This document shows, in pieces, positions 1 to 5,418 of a stretch of 6,766 bases of DNA (position 1 is the first letter of the stretch; every line of letters begins with the position of its first letter). The stretch comes from Micrococcales bacterium (GTDB taxonomy: Bacteria > Actinomycetota > Actinomycetes > Actinomycetales > Cellulomonadaceae). The notes under the pieces were generated by a model. That model did not search any database and was not told the origin of the DNA. It saw nothing but the letters and a program-made list of their open reading frames with translations. The stretch is taken from positions 1 to 6,766 of the forward strand of contig WRCL01000103.1 in NCBI GenBank assembly GCA_009783975.1, in the 5' to 3' direction. Made by a program: the position numbers and the translations under genes.

Positions 1-1113
1 AGCAGGTGGGGGACCATACAGCACAGCCTCGACCATCGCTGGTGGTCGTCGGCTGGCGCGGGCAACAGCGTCGATGAGCTCGCCTGGGGGCGCCGACCGG
101 GGCATCCCCAGACGTGCACCGAGCCTGCGGGCAGTCCCGCCACGCAGCGCCGAGGCGGCCCGTCCCCGGGCACCCATCTTGCGGTACAGCCGGGCCCGGC
201 CGCGGCTGGCTTCGGCGGCCGGGACGACGACAGGCAGCGGTTCGGCCACGACAGGACCAAGCCGGCGGCCACGCCACAACGCCGCGACGACGAACAGCAC
301 CAGGGCGTGCAGGGCGAGCATCGGCAGCGCCGGGGGCATGACGTCCCACATGGTCAGCTCTTCGGTGCCGGTGGTCGACCGGGTCGGCACGTACCACACG
401 AGGTGGTCGTGGCGGCCCAAGGCCCGGATGGCCAGTGCTGCGTGGCCCTCGTCTGCCAAGGTGTCGTTGCGCACGAAGTCACCGTCGGCGAGGACGACGG
501 TGCGCCGGTCGTCGACGACCAACGTCACATAGGCACCTGCCGAGCCCCAGTCGTCCCACGGGAAGCAGACCGTCGCCTCGACGTCCCAGCTGACCCGCAC
601 CGACGCACGTGCCACGACCGTCGCCGCCGCTTGGGCGTCACGGTCGTCGCAGGCTGCCCGGCGCACGGTGGGCAGGCTCGTCCCGCCGCCGTACCTGGTA
701 CCAGGCACGAGGTCTGGTAGCGCCGAGCTGGCGACGTCGATGGCGACGAGGTCGGCTGTGGTCCCGGCCAGCGCCCGGGCCTCGTCACGTTCGAGGTTGC
801 GGCCCACGACGGCCAAGGTGTCCCCAGCGCCCGCCTGCGCAAGGGCCTGCGGCGCTGAGTGCACGACGGTGACACGCACCCCGTTGGCCTTGAGGATCCG
901 CACCAGGGCCTGCGAACCGTCCGCACCGGGGTTGTTCACCGCGTACGGTTCCCCAGAGCTCGTCGGCTGGGGCAGCACCATGATGATCGCGGCGACACCG
1001 ACCACTGCGGCGAGCGCGATCCAGCTCCGTGAGCGCCGCCAGCGGCTGCGGGCCCGGCTCGCCCCGGACGTGCCGTCGCCGACGACCGCAGCCGGTGCGT
1101 ACGTCGCGCTCAC
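1..1113 (-). CDS. DUF4350 domain-containing membrane protein, C-terminus cut by window edge
   Basis: The frame is open without a stop from a GTG at 1113-1111 to the left edge, giving 371 codons with no stop reached. The N-terminus is basic (RARSRWRRSRSW, about residues 20-31) and followed by a membrane segment at about 31-48. Next comes the motif NNPGADGSQALVRILKANGV (60-79), the usual opening of the DUF4350 domain, which resembles a class I glutamine amidotransferase/ThuA-like fold without obvious catalysis. A second membrane segment lies at about 262-280, followed by WRGRRLGPVV and a charged cytoplasmic tail ending in an LYGPPP motif, all typical of actinobacterial members. The start abuts the DUF4129 stop (TGA then GTG), so translation is probably coupled. 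Function is unknown. In relatives it sits before MoxR ATPase and DUF58 genes, suggesting a membrane-associated role with that chaperone-like pair (inference). Family lengths near 380-420 residues imply that only a short tail is missing. Confidence 0.88.
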   Translation of the reverse strand, partial: MSATYAPAAVVGDGTSGASRARSRWRRSRSWIALAAVVGVAAIIMVLPQPTSSGEPYAVNNPGADGSQALVRILKANGVRVTVVHSAPQALAQAGAGDTLAVVGRNLERDEARALAGTTADLVAIDVASSALPDLVPGTRYGGGTSLPTVRRAACDDRDAQAAATVVARASVRVSWDVEATVCFPWDDWGSAGAYVTLVVDDRRTVVLADGDFVRNDTLADEGHAALAIRALGRHDHLVWYVPTRSTTGTEELTMWDVMPPALPMLALHALVLFVVAALWRGRRLGPVVAEPLPVVVPAAEASRGRARLYRKMGARGRAASALRGGTARRLGARLGMPRSAPPGELIDAVARASRRPPAMVEAVLYGPPPA

Positions 1114-1752
1114 TCAGACCACCGCCTCGACCTGTGAGGGGCGGACGTGCGCGACGCGTTTGTCCAGGGCACGCATCGTCGCCTCGTCGGTGGCGCTGGC
1201 ACGGTGCCGGCCGTAGAGGACCGCGTCGAACGTGCGTGCCGCGGCGCCGAGCTCGCCGGCGAGCTCTGGTAGCCGCGCACCGGCGGCGCCGGCAGCCTCG
1301 TCAGCGGTGCGGCCAGGACGTTCGTCGAGCAAGGTCCGTTCTTCCATCCCGCGGACCATGGCGCGGAACCACTCGGCTGTGGCAAGCGACAAGTCACCGG
1401 CGTCGGCTGCGGCCGCGGCTGCGGCGCGGATCTGCTCGGCGGTGCGGGTGTCGTCGAGCAGAAGGTCCCGCGCAGCGGCACGGACAGCCCGTGACCGGCG
1501 GACCGGTCCGGCGACCAGCAGCGACACGACGACGACGGCGACGACCACGAGCAGCGGGAACACCAGAGCCCCAGCCCCGGAGGGCCCGGGCATGTCCTGC
1601 AGGCGGGCGACCTGGTCGACGATCCAGCTGACCAGGCGTTCGAGCAGGCTCGGACCGGTGTGGTACTCAGACTTCGCCAGCTCGTCGGCGGCCCACTGCC
1701 GCGCGGTGTCGGCGTCAGGTTCGACCGGCGGTGCGGCCAGCACGGCGGTCAC
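1114..1752 (-). CDS. DUF4129 domain-containing single-pass membrane protein
   Basis: This is a 212-residue protein starting at GTG 1752-1750, which overlaps the stop of the upstream membrane-protein gene by four bases (GTGA). The N-terminal part carries the family motif ARQWAADELAKSEYHTG (about residues 17-33), followed by an amphipathic stretch (LLERLVSWIVDQVARL). One strong membrane segment lies at about 62-82 (VFPLLVVVAVVVVSLLVAG). An alanine-rich helical stretch then leads into the DUF4129 core at about 123-183, with EWFRAMVRGMEERTLLDERP, TADEAA and the closing FDAVLYG. DUF4129 is a small helical domain, often at the end of transglutaminase-like proteins and here stand-alone. No enzymatic residues are evident. 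No strong ribosome-binding sequence precedes the start, so translation is probably coupled to the preceding gene. The gene belongs to the same minus-strand operon as its neighbours. The family call is confident; the biochemical role is unknown. Confidence 0.9.
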   Translation of the reverse strand: MTAVLAAPPVEPDADTARQWAADELAKSEYHTGPSLLERLVSWIVDQVARLQDMPGPSGAGALVFPLLVVVAVVVVSLLVAGPVRRSRAVRAAARDLLLDDTRTAEQIRAAAAAAADAGDLSLATAEWFRAMVRGMEERTLLDERPGRTADEAAGAAGARLPELAGELGAAARTFDAVLYGRHRASATDEATMRALDKRVAHVRPSQVEAVV

Positions 1753-2852
1753 TGCTGCGGCGCCCCGGCTGCGGCGCGGGCGAGCTCGAGGTCCAGGCCT
1801 TCACGACGCATCCGCACGTCGATGTACAGCAGCGCGACGACAACAGCCTCGAAGGCGACGGTGATCGTGTACGCGAGCACGAGGTTCATGGCGTTGACGA
1901 CCAGCGACACCCATGTGAACCCAGTCATCGCCAGGACCATGCTCACGATCGTCAACGGCACCGACACCACCGAGCTGAGCAGGCCCAAGATGACCCAGAC
2001 GAGCAGGTAGATCCCTGTGAGGCGCCAGAATGACTTGTAGGTCAGCTTCCAGGCACGTCTGACCGTCTGCCAGAACGGTTTGTCTTCGAGCATGAGGGCC
2101 GGCGGGACGAGCAAGGTGCGGATCATCAGCCACACCGAGCCGACGACGAGCGCGACAGCGCCGAGGATCGCGATGACGACCCCCGCGACCACACCTGCGG
2201 TGCCCAAGGAGGCGAGCACGACGACACCGACGACGAGCACGGTGACCGTCGCGGTCGACGCAGCCATGACGAGCATAGAAAAGCCCAGGACAGCCCAGAT
2301 CCGCCGGGACCGCACGACCTCGCCCACCGAGACCTTCTGGCCGAGGACGGCCTTGCTCACAGCGACGATGAGCAACCCGTTGAGCAGCGGTGTGGCGATG
2401 TACAACAACGGCATCGTGCTGTACTGCGACAGCGTGATCAGCAAGAGCGCGTCCTCGTCGGCGCCGTAGCCGGCGAGGTCGCGCAGCTGTTTCATGAAGA
2501 AACCGGCCAGGTACGCCGTGACCAAGGTCGCCAGCGTCACGCACACCGTGATGACCGTCGCGGTCAGCCCGAACGTCACCTTCGGGTTGAACCGGACCGC
2601 TTTCATCGTCCCGTCGAGCAGCTCGCCCAGGCCGAGGGGACGTAGCGGGATGATCCCTGGTTGCAGGGTTGGTGGCCGCCACTGCCCGGGCACAGGTGCC
2701 GGTGCGTAGGTCGGTGCGCCCGGACCGTACCCAGGTGGGGGTGGGACACCAGGGTCAGGTTCGTCGACGGGTGTGCCCGAGGGGCTGGCCCACGCCGGTG
2801 GGGGCGCCGGGCTGCCCCAGCCGGGGGTCGTGTCAGCAGGTGGTTGGCTCAT
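1749..2852 (-). CDS. Polytopic membrane protein, GPDPase-membrane-domain-like, with proline-rich N-terminus
   Basis: This 367-residue protein has the first position in the minus-strand operon. Residues 1-65 are rich in Pro, Gly, Ala and Tyr and probably disordered and cytoplasmic. The core opens with IIPLRPLGLGELLDGTMKAV (67-86), followed by about six hydrophobic segments near residues 93-119, 147-169, 185-213, 216-246, 275-308 and 313-345. The signatures PALMLEDKPFWQTVRRAWKL (251-270) and YIDVRMRREGLDLELARA (343-360) match actinobacterial proteins annotated as glycerophosphoryl diester phosphodiesterase membrane domain proteins. That name refers to a membrane domain; no phosphodiesterase catalytic domain is present, so enzymatic activity should not be assumed. 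The start at 2852 (MSQPPADTT) was chosen because it matches the usual proline-rich opening. The frame stays open up to 2996, but that extension has no family resemblance and would consume the whole divergent promoter region. The ribosome-binding site (GGCGAAG) is weak. Confidence 0.85.
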   Translation of the reverse strand: MSQPPADTTPGWGSPAPPPAWASPSGTPVDEPDPGVPPPPGYGPGAPTYAPAPVPGQWRPPTLQPGIIPLRPLGLGELLDGTMKAVRFNPKVTFGLTATVITVCVTLATLVTAYLAGFFMKQLRDLAGYGADEDALLLITLSQYSTMPLLYIATPLLNGLLIVAVSKAVLGQKVSVGEVVRSRRIWAVLGFSMLVMAASTATVTVLVVGVVVLASLGTAGVVAGVVIAILGAVALVVGSVWLMIRTLLVPPALMLEDKPFWQTVRRAWKLTYKSFWRLTGIYLLVWVILGLLSSVVSVPLTIVSMVLAMTGFTWVSLVVNAMNLVLAYTITVAFEAVVVALLYIDVRMRREGLDLELARAAAGAPQQ

Positions 2853-2898
2853 CGCTTCGCCGTTGGACGGGTGTGGTGGGTGGTTCTTGCCGGGGTGC

Positions 2899-2918
2899 AG
2901 CAGGACGGTGTTCCTGCT
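2899..2918. repeat. Perfect 7-bp inverted repeat, possible operator
   Basis: The arms AGCAGGA (2899-2905) and TCCTGCT (2912-2918) are perfect reverse complements around the six-base spacer CGGTGT. The dyad is about 20 bases across, a size suitable for a dimeric regulator, and lies about midway between the two divergent starts. It could alternatively form a small hairpin in a leader transcript. The symmetry is seen directly; its function is inference. Confidence 0.4.
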
Positions 2919-2930
2919 CATGGTGCCATG
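2919..2930. repeat. Short inverted repeat CATGG-TG-CCATG
   Basis: Five-base arms CATGG and CCATG flank a two-base spacer, immediately adjoining the preceding 20-base dyad with no gap. A 12-base palindrome can arise by chance, so by itself it is weak. Its interest comes from its position next to another dyad in a divergent promoter region. Confidence 0.3.
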
Positions 2931-2983
2931 TCTGGCCTCGTGCTGGGTGACAGGGCCGGGGTCCAAGACCTGCGTTGTCTGGT

Positions 2984-2988
2984 GGAGG
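2984..2988 (+). promoter_or_regulatory. Ribosome-binding site of mtrA
   Basis: GGAGG (within GGTGGAGGTG) ends seven bases before the ATG at 2996. This is close to ideal Shine-Dalgarno strength and spacing. It decides the mtrA start in favour of 2996 over the in-frame TTG at 2975, which lies upstream of this site, and over the ATG at 3005, which is 16 bases from it. Confidence 0.8.
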
Positions 2989-2995
2989 TGCAACA

Positions 2996-3679
2996 ATGCA
3001 GGTCATGAAGGGTCGTGTGCTTGTCGTGGACGACGACACCGCGTTGGCTGAGATGGTTGGCATCTTGCTGCGCAACGAGGGGTTCGAACCGTCGTTCTGT
3101 GGTGATGGCGACGAGGCGCTCGACGCGTTCCGTGACACCTCACCTGACCTGGTGCTCCTCGACCTCATGCTCCCCGGCAAGGACGGTACCGAGGTGTGCC
3201 GGGCGATCCGTGCCGAGTCCGGCGTCCCGATCGTCATGCTCACCGCCAAGTCCGACACGGTCGACATCGTGCTCGGGCTGGAGTCCGGGGCAGACGACTA
3301 CATCTCTAAACCGTTCAAACCCAAAGAGCTTGTCGCCCGGGTCCGTGCGCGGCTGCGCCGCACCGAGGCCCCCCCACCTGAGCACCTGCGGATCCGCGAC
3401 GTGGAGATCGACGTGCCTGGCCACCAGGTGACCCGCGCCGGGGTCAAGGTCCCGTTGACCCCGCTGGAGTTCGACCTCCTCGTCGCGCTGGCCCGCAAAC
3501 CGTGGCAGGTGTTCACCCGCGAGGTGCTGCTCGAAGCGGTGTGGGGGTACCGCCACGCTGCTGACACCCGTCTGGTCAACGTCCACGTCCAGCGTCTGCG
3601 CTCGAAGATCGAGACCGACCCTGAGCGGCCCGAGATCGTCGTCACCGTCCGCGGCGTCGGGTACCGGGCAGGCACATGA
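2996..3679 (+). CDS. mtrA: Two-component response regulator MtrA (OmpR/PhoB family)
   Basis: This 227-residue protein has the length and near-colinear sequence of MtrA from mycobacteria and other actinobacteria. The receiver domain (about residues 5-120) has the acidic pocket D12/D13, the phosphoacceptor D56 in LVLLDLMLPG, T83 in VPIVMLTAK, Y102, and K105 in the motif ISKPFKPKELVARVRARLRR. The winged-helix DNA-binding domain (about 130-225) includes LTPLEFDLLVALARKP, VWGYRHAADTRLVNVHVQRL with the recognition helix near 190-205, and the closing VRGVGYRAG hairpin. All catalytic and switch residues are present, so it should be a functional phosphorylated transcription factor. In studied actinobacteria MtrA controls cell-wall hydrolase, cell-division and osmoprotection genes, and influences replication in mycobacteria. 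It is first in the mtrA-mtrB-lpqB operon; its stop overlaps the mtrB start by four bases (ATGA). The start is set by GGAGG seven bases upstream. Confidence 0.97.
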   Translation: MQVMKGRVLVVDDDTALAEMVGILLRNEGFEPSFCGDGDEALDAFRDTSPDLVLLDLMLPGKDGTEVCRAIRAESGVPIVMLTAKSDTVDIVLGLESGADDYISKPFKPKELVARVRARLRRTEAPPPEHLRIRDVEIDVPGHQVTRAGVKVPLTPLEFDLLVALARKPWQVFTREVLLEAVWGYRHAADTRLVNVHVQRLRSKIETDPERPEIVVTVRGVGYRAGT

Positions 3680-5418
3680 GCACTGGGCTGGCCGACGCTG
3701 GGCCGGTGGACCGCGGGCCGCTGCGCACCGGTGTGTTGCGGTGGCGGCCGGTCGCCTGGGTCGGTGCGGTCGTGCGCAGGCACACGTGCCGCCTCGCGCA
3801 GGTGTGGCGCACGTCGTTGCGCGTCAGGGTGCTCACCACGACGCTCGTCGGGGGCCTGGCGGCCCTGGGTGTGCTCGGCGGGGTCGTCGCCGAACGCACA
3901 CGTGAGGGGCTGTTCGACGCCCGGGTGCACCAGGTCCTCGCCGAGTCGGCGCGGTCGACAGCCAGGGTCCAGGCCGCGTTCGACGCGTCGACGGCGACGA
4001 CCGCAGCCGAGGTCCAGCAGCTGCTCTACGACGTGACGACCGAACAGTCCGCCGCAGGTCAGCAGCGTGAGGTGGTGATCATGCGTGAGGCTGACGCGAC
4101 CCGGCTCGGTCCTCGCACCGTCGCCTCAGACATCTGCTACGCCGAGGTGGTCTCGGCGGACATGCAGGCCGCGGTGGCCACCGGAGGCCAGCACTGGCAG
4201 TCGGTGGCGCTGGCGGCCGGGTCTGGGACCGTCCCGGGGGTGGTCGTCGGGCAGTCCGCGGCGGTCCCGGTCGTCGGGGACTACCAGGTGTACTTCGTCT
4301 ACAGCCTCCAGCCCGAGCAGGAACGGCTCGACTTCTTGCTGCGCACCCTCGGCGTCGCGGCCGTCGTGCTCGTCGGGTTGCTCGTGGTGATGGCGTACAT
4401 GGTCACACGCCAGACGGTCCGGCCAGTGGTCGCCGCGTCCCAGGTCGCGGCGCGTTTCGCCGACGGGCACCTGGACGAGCGGATGGTCGTGCGCGGTGAT
4501 GACGAGATGGCGACGCTCGCGCGGACCTTCAACGCGATGGCCGCCAAGCTCTCCGACCAGATCACCCGGATGGAAGAGCTGTCGACGTTGCAGCGCCGGT
4601 TCGTCTCGGACGTCTCCCACGAGCTGCGCACCCCGTTGACGACGGTGCGTATCGCCGCGGAGGTCATCGGTGAGGCCTCCGGCACGTTCGAACCAGCGGT
4701 GCGCCGCTCAGCCGAGCTCATGGTCGACCAGCTCGACCGTTTCGAAGACATGCTCGCCGACCTGCTGGAGATCAGCCGGTTCGACGCCGGGGCTGCGACG
4801 CTCGACGCCCAGGCCGCTGATGTGGTCAAGGTCGTGCGTGACGTCGTCGAGACGATCGAACCCCTGGCGCAGCGCAAAGGGTCGCGTCTGGTCGTGTGGT
4901 TGCCGGACGAACCGGTCGTGGCAGATATCGACCCGCGCCGGGTCGCACGGGTCGTGCGCAACCTCATGGTCAACGCCGTCGAGCACGCCGAGGGGACCGT
5001 CGTCCAGCTCGACATGGCCGCTGACACCCAGGCTGTGGCCGTACGTGTGCGTGACCGTGGGGTGGGGATGGACCCTGACCAGGTCGAACATGTTTTTGAC
5101 CGGTTCTGGCGTGCTGACCCTGCCCGGGCGCGGACCACCGGTGGCACAGGGCTGGGCCTGGCGATCTGCGCCGAGGACGCACGGTTGCACGGTGGCCGCC
5201 TGGAGGCGTGGGGACGGCCCGGGCATGGGGCCTCGTTCCGCCTGACGCTGCCGCTGCGTGCAGGCACGGTCCCGACAAGCTCGCCGTTGCCGCTCGTCCC
5301 AGCCGGGCAGGCACCTGTGCGCCGGGCCCGCCCGCACGACGCTGCGGCGATGCCCCCGTTGGACCCACAGACAGGCAGCCTGCCTGTCGTCCCCGACCCC
5401 ACGCAGGCAGACCAGTGA
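3676..5418 (+). CDS. mtrB: Two-component sensor histidine kinase MtrB
   Basis: This 580-residue membrane kinase is the MtrA partner. A basic cytoplasmic N-terminus of about 50 residues precedes membrane helix 1 (about 51-71). An extracytoplasmic sensor region follows (about 72-222), then membrane helix 2 (about 224-244, VAAVVLVGLLVVMAYMV), a HAMP linker (about 245-297) and the dimerisation domain, whose H-box SDVSHELRTPLTT contains phosphoacceptor H315. The ATPase domain has the N-box RRVARVVRNLMVNAVEH (N429, N433), G1 DRGVG (460-464), an F-box (VFDRFWRA) and G2 GGTGLGLAI (489-497). DARLHGGRLEAWG is characteristic of MtrB. A Pro/Ala-rich tail of about 50 residues follows the kinase core. MtrB autophosphorylates and passes phosphate to MtrA D56; in mycobacteria it localises to septum and poles. 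The ATG overlaps the mtrA stop, and the gene's own TGA overlaps the lpqB GTG, indicating coupled translation. All kinase motifs are intact. Confidence 0.97.
   Translation: MSTGLADAGPVDRGPLRTGVLRWRPVAWVGAVVRRHTCRLAQVWRTSLRVRVLTTTLVGGLAALGVLGGVVAERTREGLFDARVHQVLAESARSTARVQAAFDASTATTAAEVQQLLYDVTTEQSAAGQQREVVIMREADATRLGPRTVASDICYAEVVSADMQAAVATGGQHWQSVALAAGSGTVPGVVVGQSAAVPVVGDYQVYFVYSLQPEQERLDFLLRTLGVAAVVLVGLLVVMAYMVTRQTVRPVVAASQVAARFADGHLDERMVVRGDDEMATLARTFNAMAAKLSDQITRMEELSTLQRRFVSDVSHELRTPLTTVRIAAEVIGEASGTFEPAVRRSAELMVDQLDRFEDMLADLLEISRFDAGAATLDAQAADVVKVVRDVVETIEPLAQRKGSRLVVWLPDEPVVADIDPRRVARVVRNLMVNAVEHAEGTVVQLDMAADTQAVAVRVRDRGVGMDPDQVEHVFDRFWRADPARARTTGGTGLGLAICAEDARLHGGRLEAWGRPGHGASFRLTLPLRAGTVPTSSPLPLVPAGQAPVRRARPHDAAAMPPLDPQTGSLPVVPDPTQADQ

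Larger units (their letters stand above)
2853..2995. promoter_or_regulatory. Divergent intergenic region between membrane-protein operon and mtrAB-lpqB
   Basis: This 143-base gap separates the two divergent operons and must hold both promoters unless transcription reads in from elsewhere. I see no convincing -10/-35 pair on either strand; the high GC content makes this hard by eye. It contains two adjacent inverted repeats (2899-2918 and 2919-2930) and a strong Shine-Dalgarno sequence for mtrA. Role as a promoter region is inferred from gene layout. Confidence 0.6.

Noticed and set aside
2946..2953. GGTGACAG as a possible MtrA autoregulatory site or a -35 element
   Set aside because: Only a single partial match resembling half of a reported MtrA motif is present, with no second copy at a suitable distance. 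No acceptable -10 hexamer follows at 16-19 bases.
2960..2970. GGTC-CAA-GACC short inverted repeat upstream of mtrA
   Set aside because: Four-base arms are expected by chance at this GC content, and it does not extend outward.
2975..2995. Upstream TTG start for mtrA at 2975
   Set aside because: It precedes the strong GGAGG at 2984-2988, which is correctly spaced for the ATG at 2996. Starting at 2996 also places the phosphoacceptor at residue 56, as in well-studied MtrA.
2853..2996. N-terminal extension of the polytopic membrane protein up to 2996 (48 extra residues)
   Set aside because: The frame is open, but the extension has no family resemblance, no ribosome-binding site, and would cover the whole divergent promoter region and overlap the mtrA start.
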